Shown here piece by piece: positions 1 to 8,546 of a DNA stretch of 16,138 bases (its first letter is position 1; every line of letters begins with the position of its first letter). Location: the NCBI GenBank assembly GCA_045546555.1, contig JAZQCY010000106.1, forward strand, positions 1 to 16,138, given 5' to 3'. The notes beneath the pieces are model-generated. The model was not told the DNA's origin, did no database searches, and was given only the letters and a program-made list of their open reading frames with translations. This DNA comes from UMGS172 sp045546555. Lineage in GTDB: Bacteria; Bacillota; Clostridia; Oscillospirales; Acutalibacteraceae. The translations under genes and the position numbers were made by a program.

Positions 1-71
1 TTGAATACTTATGCAGGTTATGTCGTTAATGAGACAGCCCGTTTTTTATGTTTTTTTACAACCGCTTTGTT

Positions 72-629
72 TTAATCCGGCTTGTCACAGACCTTTTCAT
101 AAAACATAAGGTGCTTGTGGTCCATAAGGCTGTCGGGTTCAACATCATGGGTTATCACCTCGCACGAAAGCTGCAGACTTCCGTCCTTGGCAATCGAAAA
201 GCGATAGATATCGTGGTTGGTATAGTTTTCTAACTGCTTATCCAACTTTTTGGCGGCATTTTTGACCTTGCTTTCGGTCAATTCGGGCAAAAAGCAGGAA
301 TACTCACCAACATGGTAGCCGCTTATATCCTGAACCGTTCCGTCAAAACCGACATAAACGGTATAATCCTCGGGTGTGTAATAGCCGAACGGCTTGAACT
401 TATAGCGAACCGTATATGATTCCTTTGCAGGGTATTTATCGAGCGTTACCTCGCAATGGTAAACCCCGTCAAAGCCGTATTCCTGAAGCAAAGCCTCATC
501 GGCCGCTTTTCGCACCGTGGCTTCTTCCTCGGGCATGGCATCATAGTCAACCGTGTATTCATCCGAACACCCAACAGCAAAAGCAGAAATCAAAACAACC
601 AGAAACAATACAAATATGCGCTTGGTCAT
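72..629 (-). CDS. Predicted lipoprotein of unknown function
   Basis: The 185-residue product starts with a short basic n-region, a hydrophobic core and a lipobox (AVGC) whose cysteine is residue 21. It should therefore be exported, lipid-modified and held on the outer face of the membrane. The mature part is acidic and hydrophilic with many Tyr and Lys residues, and I recognise no domain. A good ribosome site (AAAGGAG, 5 nt before ATG) fixes the start. It is the last gene of the minus-strand train in this window, 19 nt after the four-helix membrane protein, and I see no convincing minus-strand terminator after it (positions 1-71). Function unknown; the lipoprotein call is secure, any role is not. 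Confidence 0.8.
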   Translation of the reverse strand: MTKRIFVLFLVVLISAFAVGCSDEYTVDYDAMPEEEATVRKAADEALLQEYGFDGVYHCEVTLDKYPAKESYTVRYKFKPFGYYTPEDYTVYVGFDGTVQDISGYHVGEYSCFLPELTESKVKNAAKKLDKQLENYTNHDIYRFSIAKDGSLQLSCEVITHDVEPDSLMDHKHLMFYEKVCDKPD

Positions 630-648
630 AAATACTCCTTTCTTTTGG

Positions 649-1116
649 TCAGTCCTTTTTTATCGGTTTAACCATATCCAATAAAAATGTAACTATCGAA
701 TACGCAATGAACACAACATCCATATTCAGGGTCGCATAAAAAACATCATCAGAAACTCTTGACAGCAGTGTTCCGGCAACCTGTATGCTGTCATCCGCGA
801 ACATATTGCCCAATACCCAACCCGTCATCGGGATTATGTACATTATCACATAGCCGACATAAGTGAAAACTCCCGTGCCGAGTGCCACCAATGGTGACTC
901 AGGACTTTTAAGCGCACACCAGGCACTGAACCCGAGAGCACCCAAGGACAGTATAGGGATAATTATTGTCCAGCCTGTGCAATAAATCTCGGCAAGGGTT
1001 TCACCGTCAGTAAACAACGGAAAAAACAGACTGACGGCAGTATACACAGTATAAGCGCAATGCAACACAAATATAATTTTGCTTACAATATTATACACTT
1101 TCCAATATTTCTGCAT
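649..1116 (-). CDS. Small integral membrane protein, about four helices
   Basis: The product has 155 residues with hydrophobic segments near 10-35, 47-68, 76-96 and 128-148, and a Lys-rich C-terminus (MVKPIKKD) that should lie in the cytoplasm. No catalytic motif or known family is evident. It starts 5 nt after the nitroreductase stop, with AGGGTGA inside the end of the upstream gene as the likely ribosome site, so the two are almost certainly co-transcribed. Family unassigned; the coding call rests on tight operon packing and coherent hydrophobicity. Confidence 0.75.
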   Translation of the reverse strand: MQKYWKVYNIVSKIIFVLHCAYTVYTAVSLFFPLFTDGETLAEIYCTGWTIIIPILSLGALGFSAWCALKSPESPLVALGTGVFTYVGYVIMYIIPMTGWVLGNMFADDSIQVAGTLLSRVSDDVFYATLNMDVVFIAYSIVTFLLDMVKPIKKD

Positions 1117-1121
1117 AAATT

Positions 1122-1658
1122 TCAGTCACCCTTAATATAAGTCACCAACTCGTCCTTTTTCTTACGCTTTTTGACACGCAGGGTGTCCTTTTGGTCGGCA
1201 TAGCCGAGGGTTATAACAAGTCTGACGGGTGCAGACAAACCACATATCTCACGGATGTCATTATCATTAAACCAGCCCAAAATGCAGGTTGAAAGCCCTT
1301 GTGCGGTGGCCTCGGCGGTGATGTAGGCCGACAAAATGCCTATGTCTATTGAGCGGTAGTCGTTGCCCTTGATTTTTGAGCCAAACGCCGCTGTTTTGAC
1401 ATAATTTTCCTCCGAAATGACCAGCATCACGGGTGCATCGGACGAAAATCGGTTCATACCCATGCTTTGTGTTGCCTTGGCGACCCGCTTTGCTGCATCC
1501 CCCTCACAAACGGTGATGTGGTAAGGCTGACCGTTGCAGGCCGAGGGCGAAAGTCGTGCAACGTTTAAGACAGCCTCAAGCTTTTCGGGCTCCACGGCAC
1601 GTGTGGGGTCATAATTTCGGCAGGACTGCCTGTTCTCTGCAATTTCCGAAAAATTCAT
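1122..1658 (-). CDS. Nitroreductase family protein (FMN-dependent)
   Basis: This is a 178-residue member of the nitroreductase fold, a typical length for the short type. Visible family marks are RQSCR at residues 10-14 (phosphate-binding arginines of the FMN site), SPSACNGQP at 38-45, the helix and strand DIGIL...AQGLSTCILGWF at 105-130, and the terminal LGY...VKKRKK region at 151-168. Such enzymes reduce nitro, quinone or enone substrates with NAD(P)H through FMN, usually in the cytosol; the substrate here cannot be read from sequence. The start is supported by GGAG overlapping the upstream TAG stop (TAGGAG, 6 nt before ATG). Its place between a Tim44-like protein and a membrane protein gives no clear pathway. 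Confidence 0.88.
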   Translation of the reverse strand: MNFSEIAENRQSCRNYDPTRAVEPEKLEAVLNVARLSPSACNGQPYHITVCEGDAAKRVAKATQSMGMNRFSSDAPVMLVISEENYVKTAAFGSKIKGNDYRSIDIGILSAYITAEATAQGLSTCILGWFNDNDIREICGLSAPVRLVITLGYADQKDTLRVKKRKKKDELVTYIKGD

Positions 1659-1667
1659 AAGCCACTC

Positions 1668-2486
1668 CTATCTGACGTAATCGTTAAACGGCAGATTTTT
1701 AAAATCATTTTTCTGGATTATTCTGTCGAGCACCCATTCACCCGATTGGTTACGGACATATTTCCAATACTCAACAAAGCTTTGCTTTTTGGTACTGCCT
1801 TGGGCGATCTTTTTAAATTCAGAATTATAAATATAGTCGACCATACTGCCGCCTATGTAAAACCAAACGTTGTCATACTCGTCCTGAGGACTGTCGTATA
1901 CTGCGGCGGCATAATACTTATGGAGGGCGACATTTTTCAGCACGTTTCGTTCGTTATGCTCGTTCATCTTGTCAAGCTTCTGCTGAAACTCGTCAAACAG
2001 CCTATCCGACATATACTGCTTTGCCGATTCCATATTTCCCTTTGACCAGGCCTTTTGTATGGCAAAATACGACTTTGTCACACGGTCGACAAGCTTATCA
2101 TATTTCCAGGCACTGTCGGTGTTTGAGAGCTTCTTCAGCATATCCTTGGCAACACGAATACGCTTGCGCTTTCGGTAAATATATCTCACAAGCAGCGCTA
2201 TATCAATTACAACAACTCCGGGGAATACAACAATTGCAACAGCACAAATGACATAATCAAGCGCTTCGGGCTCACCGTCGTTAAATACCCTTCTGTAGGA
2301 ACGTCTGATACGTCTGAAAAGGCGTATGCCGCCACCGCCACCGCCACCGCCTCCGCCTGCACGAAGCTCATAAAGCTCGCAGCTGCTGACGGGTGATGTG
2401 ACCGTTGCGGCCGATACCGACATTACCGCTTCGTTGCCGACAAGCAACAGTACCAAAAGTGCCAAGGCACAAACAATTCTTTTCAT
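1668..2486 (-). CDS. Tim44-like domain membrane protein with polyglycine run
   Basis: An upstream ATG at 2504 exists, but the ATG at 2486 has GAGG 5 nt before it and gives a classic signal sequence (MKRIVCALALLVLLLVG), so I chose it (272 residues). Order: signal peptide 1-27; ten consecutive glycines at 44-53; a basic patch (RLFRRIRRSYRR); a membrane segment near 78-101; a basic stop-transfer stretch (YRKRKRIRVAK); and a C-terminal region 120-265 resembling the Tim44/TIM44-like fold (KAWSKGN, SDRLFDEFQQKL, then strands with WFYIGGSMVDY). In bacteria such domains bind lipid or partner proteins at the membrane; the role here is unknown. The gene starts 7 nt after the phosphatase stop. The glycine codons form a GGN repeat at about 2330-2358. 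Confidence 0.8.
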   Translation of the reverse strand: MKRIVCALALLVLLLVGNEAVMSVSAATVTSPVSSCELYELRAGGGGGGGGGGIRLFRRIRRSYRRVFNDGEPEALDYVICAVAIVVFPGVVVIDIALLVRYIYRKRKRIRVAKDMLKKLSNTDSAWKYDKLVDRVTKSYFAIQKAWSKGNMESAKQYMSDRLFDEFQQKLDKMNEHNERNVLKNVALHKYYAAAVYDSPQDEYDNVWFYIGGSMVDYIYNSEFKKIAQGSTKKQSFVEYWKYVRNQSGEWVLDRIIQKNDFKNLPFNDYVR

Positions 2487-2493
2487 CTTTACC

Positions 2494-3171
2494 TCAAATT
2501 TCATCGACCGATATATCTTTAATGTGGCGTGCGTCGTTCATAATCTCAAACTCGGGTGCAACTAATTTACCCTGCTCGTCGGAAAATTTCACCACGGTTA
2601 TAGCAGTGAAATCGGGACGGATGGCCGAGCACACAAACGAAAACGGCAGGTTGAAAATATGCGCCAAAGCCGCCGACGACGAACCGCCGTGGCTGAACAA
2701 CGCCACCGTGTCAAACGGTCTTTCGCCCACACGGTAGTACATCCCTTCCCTTGTGTAGCCAAGGACTTTAAGCCACGCATCAATATCATCAGCCATTTTG
2801 TAACAGCAACCGACAACGGGATTCGTGTCAAACGGATAGCTTTTGTCCCAATCGGTATTCAAAAGGTCAAGCCCCTCATCCGCCATCGTTCTGACCGTCT
2901 TCCACGGGTGACCCTTGTCGGGTAGATCGGCACATTTTTCGCCGCCCCACTTTATTTCACGCATAAAGTCAAGCCCCTCAACATCCAATGACAGGGCCTT
3001 TGCGGTGTATTCGGCCGTCTGAAAAGCACGTCCGCAGGTTGAGGAATATATCTTCTGAATGCCCTCATTCATCAGTCGTTCGGCGGCCGCCTGAGCGTGC
3101 AGATGCCCAAGCTCGGTCAGGCAATCGTCCTTATAATTGGGATGTCCGTGCCGCACAAAAACAATTCTCAT
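2494..3171 (-). CDS. Histidine phosphatase superfamily protein
   Basis: The 225-residue protein has the family's catalytic histidine in RHG at residues 7-9 of MRIVFVRHGHP, the LTELG segment (18-22), the second phosphate-binding arginine in YSSTCGRAFQTAE (42-54), an acidic residue near 72 as possible proton donor, and the second catalytic histidine in LFSHGG (H161). It should hydrolyse a phosphomonoester through a phosphohistidine intermediate; the substrate is not predictable, and sugar phosphates, nucleotides and phosphoproteins are all known in the family. It lies 19 nt after the DUF2357-like gene with AGAGGG as ribosome site. Being between an AAA+ pair and a Tim44-like protein suggests co-regulation but does not prove a shared function. 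Confidence 0.9.
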   Translation of the reverse strand: MRIVFVRHGHPNYKDDCLTELGHLHAQAAAERLMNEGIQKIYSSTCGRAFQTAEYTAKALSLDVEGLDFMREIKWGGEKCADLPDKGHPWKTVRTMADEGLDLLNTDWDKSYPFDTNPVVGCCYKMADDIDAWLKVLGYTREGMYYRVGERPFDTVALFSHGGSSSAALAHIFNLPFSFVCSAIRPDFTAITVVKFSDEQGKLVAPEFEIMNDARHIKDISVDEI

Positions 3172-3190
3172 AAGAACCCTCTTTCAAAGC

Positions 3191-4753
3191 TTAATCGGCA
3201 TATTTCCCGCAGGAAAGCCGTCCGCACTTGGGGCAGACCGCCTCAAGCTTGGGTCCGAGCTTGGTTATATTCCGATAGTGCATAATACCCGCCTTTTGAC
3301 GGTCCTGGGTCAGCTTTTCACGGCGGGTGGTTGCCGTATCAAGCACCGCTTCGGGACTAAATCCCTTGATAGAGGTTGCAAAGTACGGTTCATTGGTCTG
3401 CTCGCAAACAAACCGTTCGATAACGGTTCGGCAAAGCTCGCACTCAAAAGAGTTGTCGCGCTTGGTCAAGGGCTCACCGCAGAAGGGACAGCAGTCAAAC
3501 GTGCCATCACACATTATCATTCCTCTTAAAAGCACCTGCTGTATTCTTCGGAAGGACTCGATATCAAAAAGGCTTAAATGCACCGTCGAATCGCCTTCGT
3601 TATTCGGTGTTACCGGGATATATTCGTCCGCTTTTAAATACAACTTAAAGAATTTAGTAGCTTCCTTGGCTTCGGCAAGATTAGCAACCGGCATAAGCAA
3701 CACACGGTATGCCCTATCCTTCATAAAGGTAAGGCTGACCGCCCTTAAATCCCCTTTTCCCACCGTTTCAAGCTTTACGTTCCACTTCAGGAAGCTTGCG
3801 GTGACGTTAAGCTCGTCAAAATCAAGCGCCGTTTCGGGGAAGGTGAAATTAAAGTTTCCAATAGCAAATACCGACAAAAGGGTGCAAAAGCGGCGGTAGC
3901 CGTCCCAAGCACCGACGGGTCTTGCTTCGGTGCCGTCGATTTCGGCGATTTTAGCCTCGGCAAGCCATTTTATAAGCACATAAATCTTATGATATTCCTT
4001 GTCCATTCTGAAAACGTTGGTCTTTTTAAGCACCAACGAGCCCGTGTGGTGACGGCAGTTTTTGTAAACGGGTCGACCAAGGCGGGCACGAATGACACGG
4101 TCGATAAACAGCGCCTTTTCCAAACAACTCTCGGCGGCGGTGCGGTACTTTAAATGGTCACGCACATAGCCCGTGTGCAGCTTTCCGATGCTCAAAAAAT
4201 ACAGAAGATGGTTTTCACGCTCAAGCAGATTAAACGTGAGGTCCTGCCCCGTGTAGAGAATACTGTTCAAAAAGGCGATATTCTTGCCGACAAACTGCAG
4301 TACGGTGTCGACCGTTTTAGTGAATATCAGATTTTCATAGGTGGCATAGTTATCACGGTTATCCTGCGTCAAAAGCTTGCGCGGTTTAAGACCGTCGGCC
4401 GTGATGTTCTCCCAAAGCTCACTGTGTGAAGACGCATGAACTATGGTTTCGTTATTTATCACCCGCACCGACTCGACCGGCAGTATTTCGGAGGTCGTTT
4501 TGATGTGGGTTATGGGGTTGGCGAAAATACGCTTAATGGCAGGCAGGCTCTTGATTATTACCTCAAGAGCCTCGTTTAAAGCATCAAAATCAATATTTTC
4601 GGGCAACGCAAACAGATTGACACGGCGCAAAAGCTCCGAATCGAATCGGGAATATGGGATATTGTTGTTGGCTTCCACAAAATCGGATATTCCCTTGTAA
4701 TCCTCTTCAATTCGGTCAAGTGCCACGTCAAAGGTCTTATCTTCTGACATCAT
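3191..4753 (-). CDS. DUF2357-like (McrC-type partner) protein with C-terminal zinc-binding cysteines
   Basis: A TTG at 4756 could add one residue, but the ATG at 4753 overlaps the ATPase stop as TGATG, so I use it (520 residues). The central region, including DNRDNYATYENLIF near 131-144 and LYFLSIGKLHTGYVRD further on, resembles DUF2357 proteins that pair with McrB-like ATPases. This is a recognition by eye, not a search. The expected PD-(D/E)XK nuclease motif is not visible. Instead there is a four-cysteine zinc ribbon (C422, C425, C438, C441) and a terminal cluster C507, C510, C515. Overlap with the ATPase gene implies translational coupling and a complex. It may couple ATPase action to another protein or nucleic acid rather than cut DNA. 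Confidence 0.65.
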   Translation of the reverse strand: MMSEDKTFDVALDRIEEDYKGISDFVEANNNIPYSRFDSELLRRVNLFALPENIDFDALNEALEVIIKSLPAIKRIFANPITHIKTTSEILPVESVRVINNETIVHASSHSELWENITADGLKPRKLLTQDNRDNYATYENLIFTKTVDTVLQFVGKNIAFLNSILYTGQDLTFNLLERENHLLYFLSIGKLHTGYVRDHLKYRTAAESCLEKALFIDRVIRARLGRPVYKNCRHHTGSLVLKKTNVFRMDKEYHKIYVLIKWLAEAKIAEIDGTEARPVGAWDGYRRFCTLLSVFAIGNFNFTFPETALDFDELNVTASFLKWNVKLETVGKGDLRAVSLTFMKDRAYRVLLMPVANLAEAKEATKFFKLYLKADEYIPVTPNNEGDSTVHLSLFDIESFRRIQQVLLRGMIMCDGTFDCCPFCGEPLTKRDNSFECELCRTVIERFVCEQTNEPYFATSIKGFSPEAVLDTATTRREKLTQDRQKAGIMHYRNITKLGPKLEAVCPKCGRLSCGKYAD

Positions 4754-7467
4754 CAATCCTCATTCAGTTTAAGAATGAACTCACTGCAACGCTTTAAGCC
4801 TAATTTTTCAAACTTGGCGGCGAGCTGGGTCTTGTTTTCAACACTCTTGAACTCAAGCTTGCTGACCACCTTGCTCAAAAGGATCTTTTCAACGGCGTCC
4901 TTCAAAACGGCGTTGGGGTCGTTAAAGCAGGCGCAGTAAACGCTGACAAAGGTTTCTATCTGGTTGGCAATACGGTTGCCGAACGAGATGTTATAGGGCT
5001 CAAGCAGAGCCTCAACATCCTTGATCAAGGGGTAACGGTCAATGTTAAAGCGCAAGGTTGCCTTGGCATTTTCCAAAATGGCAATGAACGCATCAACCGT
5101 CAGATAACGCTGAGGAATGGGCTCACCGTAGGTCAAGGGCTTTGTGGCACGCTTGTTGAAGTTCATGGTATGCGCACGGTCATAAACCTTGTCACTTATC
5201 TCAAAGGTGCTTTCGTCACGGTTGGCCGTACCGACAAACCAAACGTTCTTGGGCATTTTGATGGTATGACCCTCAAAAAGTCCGTAATACGGCATTGCCT
5301 TGCCATCCTCAACACGGCGAAGGCTGACATTAAGCAGCTTTATCTCACGCTTGTCCTCCTCGTTTTCCATCAAGGACAAAAAGTCGGAGAAATAATACTC
5401 GATTCGGCTGAGGTTCATTTCATCAAGCACGATAAAGGTCACGGTTTCGGGATTAAGACGTGCCTTGTAAAGTGCCTGAGTGAACTTTTTGGGAGTATAG
5501 GTCTTGCTGAACTCGTTGTAATAGCCGAGCAGCTCGTTTTTATCACGCCATGACGACTCGACCTCAACGATATCACAGTTACCCAAAATAGCCTCAGAGA
5601 AGATCTTGGGCAGGCTGGTTTTACCCGTACCGCTCATACCCTGCAGGATGGTCAGTCTTGTGGCACCAAGACCTGCAATAAAGGTTGCGATATCCTCGGG
5701 AGTATAGCTTAAATGCAGGCGGCAATCTCTTGCGTAGTTCACAACAAACTGAACCAGATCAGGCAGGTTGGGGGCGGCATAAAGCGACTGCTTTTTGGTC
5801 TGGGTAAGCTGATTGAACAACGGTACCTTTTGGTCAAGCTCGGTAAACGCAGGACACGGATCGACCGCAGAAGCCTCGGTCGAGGCGGCTGTGCCAACCG
5901 ACTGAACCGCCGAAGCAGAGGAAGCCACTGCTCCTGCACTGCCCGAAAATGCACCCGAGGTCACACCTCCCGCAACACCCGAAACGGCAGAAACCGAGCC
6001 GGTGACGGCGATGGGTGTTTCGCTGACGGCGCCCTTGGAATAAGGCTTGCGGATGAGAATGACCGCAACGACCGCCATTGCGACAATAAACCAAATGAAC
6101 GACGAGCTTGCGACACGGTAGTCAAGCTCCATATACATGGGACTGCCTGCCGTTTCGATAAGCGAACGCATAACCTCTTCGTTAAGGTGCTGAACAACCT
6201 CGTAATACTTGCCGAGAAGTCCCAAAAGCAGTGAGAACACGGCGCCTGCAAGCACCTCGGCAAGGGTGATTTTATAAAACACCTTGGAGCGGCTGATGAA
6301 TGCAACCAACGAAGCCACAGTAAGACCGATGATGACGGTCAAAGCGGCAATTATGATGAATGCGACCAACTGCATACCTGCCTCGAGGCTGTTGTAGGTC
6401 ATAAGAATGTCATAGCCGTTGATGACGATATCCTCAACCGTCGACGGCTCAACAAAGCTGATGGTAAGGATGTTGGAAAGTGCGGCAATGGCCGTCACAG
6501 CCGACATTGCAAGTCCCAAAATGAAAAACTCAAGCCTTGATTTTGAAAAAGAGGTCTTATCCTCAGCCGGCTCAAGCGGTGCAATATTTCTTGCGATAAA
6601 GGCGTTGACCAAGGCTACAACCGTCATAAGGATAAACGGTATATAGCAGGCGGTGGAATAGTGTGCATCGGAGGAATTGCTGAACGAGCAGGCGCAAACG
6701 CCGCCGACAAAATAAGCACCCGTTACGGCAAGGTTGAAGTTTACGATATTGCGAACCTTTTTTACCAATACCGATTCAGAAGCCGAATAGCTTTTAAAGC
6801 AACCCGAAAGCAAGGCTACATTTATAGCCGTTGCGGCAACGATAAGCAGGAACAAAACAAGGTTTAGGGTGCTGTCCTCGTTGGGTGAGAACACACCCAT
6901 CGGGAATATTGTATACTCCGAACGGCCGACCGTGTAATCGCACAGCGGCACATAGAAAAGAGTAAGGCTTAAAAAAGCGCTGATGCAACCGACTACCGTC
7001 AGCTTTTTGGCCGACTTGTTGTCACCCGAAGCCTCGACCGTCTTGGGGTCGGAAAGACTGCAGATATAGCTGAACACAAACGCACCCAAAGACACGACTA
7101 AAGCAATTATCAATACTACATTGCTTTTGAGCGCTTCAAAAGCCGAGCCAACCGACAAAAGCAGAACATGCGACAAAACCACCGTTGCGGCAGGCCAAAG
7201 CTTGGTGCTTTTTTTGCCAAAGGCCAAAACACTGCCCAAAACCGATACTGCAATGTTAACGACAAATGCCGCCACAAACAAAACGCAGATTATGGGGATA
7301 ATATCCGAGCCTTCGGTCCAAAGACCAGCGGCACCGAAGATACTGTCTCTTGAGCCCTTGGGCGAACCCAACATCATAACAAGGTCGAGTATCAGCATAA
7401 CCGCAAGGATAATGCTTAAAACCAAACCTCTTACCTTTGTGTCAATACTCTTGCGCAAAATTTTCAT
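4753..7467 (-). CDS. Membrane-embedded McrB-like AAA+ ATPase
   Basis: The 904-residue protein has about twelve hydrophobic segments (near 13-34, 56-82, 92-112, 116-137, 154-176, 200-222, 241-262, 272-292, 313-337, 364-391, 400-420, 454-473). A flexible Ala/Ser/Gly/Val linker follows (about 486-536), then a C-terminal AAA+ module. Walker A is GMSGTGKTS (610-618), Walker B is VLDEMN with D682 and E683, sensor 1 is GTANRDE with N749, and an arginine-finger candidate is R764 in DKVYDRAH. The Walker B context (LDEMNLSRIEYYFSDFLSLME) is of the McrB/MoxR-like type. McrB's GTP-selecting NTAD motif is replaced by TANRD, so ATP is more likely. It is the first gene after the promoter at 7511-7539. The ribosome site is AAGGTAGG just before ATG. 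McrB proteins are normally soluble, so the membrane half is unusual. Confidence 0.82.
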   Translation of the reverse strand: MKILRKSIDTKVRGLVLSIILAVMLILDLVMMLGSPKGSRDSIFGAAGLWTEGSDIIPIICVLFVAAFVVNIAVSVLGSVLAFGKKSTKLWPAATVVLSHVLLLSVGSAFEALKSNVVLIIALVVSLGAFVFSYICSLSDPKTVEASGDNKSAKKLTVVGCISAFLSLTLFYVPLCDYTVGRSEYTIFPMGVFSPNEDSTLNLVLFLLIVAATAINVALLSGCFKSYSASESVLVKKVRNIVNFNLAVTGAYFVGGVCACSFSNSSDAHYSTACYIPFILMTVVALVNAFIARNIAPLEPAEDKTSFSKSRLEFFILGLAMSAVTAIAALSNILTISFVEPSTVEDIVINGYDILMTYNSLEAGMQLVAFIIIAALTVIIGLTVASLVAFISRSKVFYKITLAEVLAGAVFSLLLGLLGKYYEVVQHLNEEVMRSLIETAGSPMYMELDYRVASSSFIWFIVAMAVVAVILIRKPYSKGAVSETPIAVTGSVSAVSGVAGGVTSGAFSGSAGAVASSASAVQSVGTAASTEASAVDPCPAFTELDQKVPLFNQLTQTKKQSLYAAPNLPDLVQFVVNYARDCRLHLSYTPEDIATFIAGLGATRLTILQGMSGTGKTSLPKIFSEAILGNCDIVEVESSWRDKNELLGYYNEFSKTYTPKKFTQALYKARLNPETVTFIVLDEMNLSRIEYYFSDFLSLMENEEDKREIKLLNVSLRRVEDGKAMPYYGLFEGHTIKMPKNVWFVGTANRDESTFEISDKVYDRAHTMNFNKRATKPLTYGEPIPQRYLTVDAFIAILENAKATLRFNIDRYPLIKDVEALLEPYNISFGNRIANQIETFVSVYCACFNDPNAVLKDAVEKILLSKVVSKLEFKSVENKTQLAAKFEKLGLKRCSEFILKLNED

Positions 7468-7510
7468 CCTACCTTCGTTGTGATATATGACCGTTAGGTC
7501 TACTATTCAT

Positions 7511-7539
7511 AGTTTATCATTGCGGGAAAGCAAAGTCAA
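7511..7539 (-). promoter_or_regulatory. Promoter for the ATPase-led operon
   Basis: On the minus strand TTGACT (7534-7539) and TAAACT (7511-7516) are separated by exactly 17 bp, a good sigma-A match, about 45 bp before the ATPase start codon. A second TTGACT copy sits at 7541-7546 but would give a 24-bp spacer. The promoter can drive all genes down to position 72. Confidence 0.65.
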
Positions 7540-7552
7540 TAGTCAATAAACC

Positions 7553-8416
7553 TTATTTTACCTTTGTACCGCAATTGAAGCAGAATTTATCCTCTTCACT
7601 CAATGTTTCACCGCAGTTGGGGCACTTGGGCGGCTCAACCACCACGGGCTTTCCGCAGGCCGAGCAGAACTTGGCTTTGGGCCTTAATACACTGCCGCAC
7701 TCGGTACAGCAGACAACCTTCTCCTCTGCCTCAACGGGTGCCTCTGCCAAAGGTTCAGAAACGGGCTGACTTTCCGTCTCGGGGGTGGTGTCATACGCAG
7801 GTCTTGCGGGTGCAGGATCACTCGGTATATAGGTTTCGGCCACGGGCTTGGGTTGGGGCTGAGGTTGCGGTTGAGGTTGCGGTTGAGCCTCAACCTCGGG
7901 AACGGTGCCGTAGGCAGGCTGTTCGGCCTGATAGGCGTATTGAGCCACGGGCTGTGTATTAGTTCGGGGTGTGTTTTGAGGAATAGGCTGATTCTCGCCT
8001 CTGAATACGGGTTGAGCCGTTGCCTGTGGCACGACCTCGTAGGCAGGTGGCATGTGCATCTGATTTTCCGGCTTCAAAAACTCCTCAACATCGATAGAAG
8101 CCTCGGTCGGCTGACAGTTTGAATACTCGGCAACCGACTTGGTGAGGTCACGGTTGTGTGCCTCGTATCTTGCGGCGGCACCCTGTGCGATGGAATAACG
8201 CACGTTGACGGCCGTTCCGCCGTTGTACGGCATAAAGTGGACGGTGCAGGCACCGCCGTTCATATTGTATTTAAGCGAAAAGCTCAAGCCAAAGGTTATG
8301 GAGTAGTAAGGCTTGGCATCGCAATCCTTGTCAAAACGCTCCTTGGCCGCCTTAATATAAGCATCAAAAACAACGGGAACACTTTGCTGATAAAACAGAC
8401 AGATATCTCTTCTCAT
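7553..8416 (-). CDS. Double zinc-ribbon protein with Pro/Gln-rich linker
   Basis: A TTG at 8431 extends the frame, but the ATG at 8416 has GAAGGTG six bases before it, so I call 287 residues from there. The N-terminal 100 or so residues are a mixed alpha/beta globular region of no family I know. Then comes a long low-complexity linker with alternating Gln-Pro (encoded by a short DNA repeat near 7847-7890). At the end are two C-x2-C...C-x2-C zinc ribbons: C237/C240 with C251/C254, and C265/C268 with C279/C282. No membrane segment is visible. Such tandem ribbons usually serve as binding modules. It has its own promoter and lies just upstream of the ATPase operon on the same strand, so a link with that system is plausible but unproven. 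Confidence 0.8.
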   Translation of the reverse strand: MRRDICLFYQQSVPVVFDAYIKAAKERFDKDCDAKPYYSITFGLSFSLKYNMNGGACTVHFMPYNGGTAVNVRYSIAQGAAARYEAHNRDLTKSVAEYSNCQPTEASIDVEEFLKPENQMHMPPAYEVVPQATAQPVFRGENQPIPQNTPRTNTQPVAQYAYQAEQPAYGTVPEVEAQPQPQPQPQPQPKPVAETYIPSDPAPARPAYDTTPETESQPVSEPLAEAPVEAEEKVVCCTECGSVLRPKAKFCSACGKPVVVEPPKCPNCGETLSEEDKFCFNCGTKVK

Positions 8417-8450
8417 AAAAATCACCTTCAAGTAAATATTTTACAGTATA

Positions 8451-8479
8451 ATTATACCAAACAGTCTATATCATTTCAA
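8451..8479 (-). promoter_or_regulatory. Strong promoter for the zinc-ribbon gene
   Basis: The minus strand carries TTGAAA (8474-8479) and a perfect TATAAT (8451-8456) with a 17-bp spacer, 35 bp before the chosen ATG. The -10 lies in a 12-bp palindrome (GTATAATTATAC), so a TATAAT is also present on the plus strand at 8448-8453, without a good -35. Confidence 0.75.
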
Positions 8480-8494
8480 CTGTAAATTAGGCGT

Positions 8495-8545
8495 ATGAAT
8501 ATTAAAAAAGACCCGATGTATATGAGTCGTACTCTAAAGGACAGT
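8495..8545 (+). repeat. Left copy of an inverted motif flanking the restriction cassette
   Basis: This 51-nt segment aligns by hand with the minus strand of 11439-11484: 41 of 46 paired positions agree, all five mismatches are transitions, and there are five gap positions. The best core is GTACTCTAAARGAYAGT. Both copies point inward to the restriction cassette and both are followed directly by a terminator hairpin. It may be an end repeat of the cassette or a conserved RNA element. Confidence 0.55.
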
Positions 8546-8546
8546 A

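Noticed and set aside
16..57. Plus-strand terminator at the left edge
   Set aside because: TGTC/GACA with T-tracts at 42-57 is suggestive, but the stem is only four clean pairs and no upstream plus-strand gene is visible in the window.
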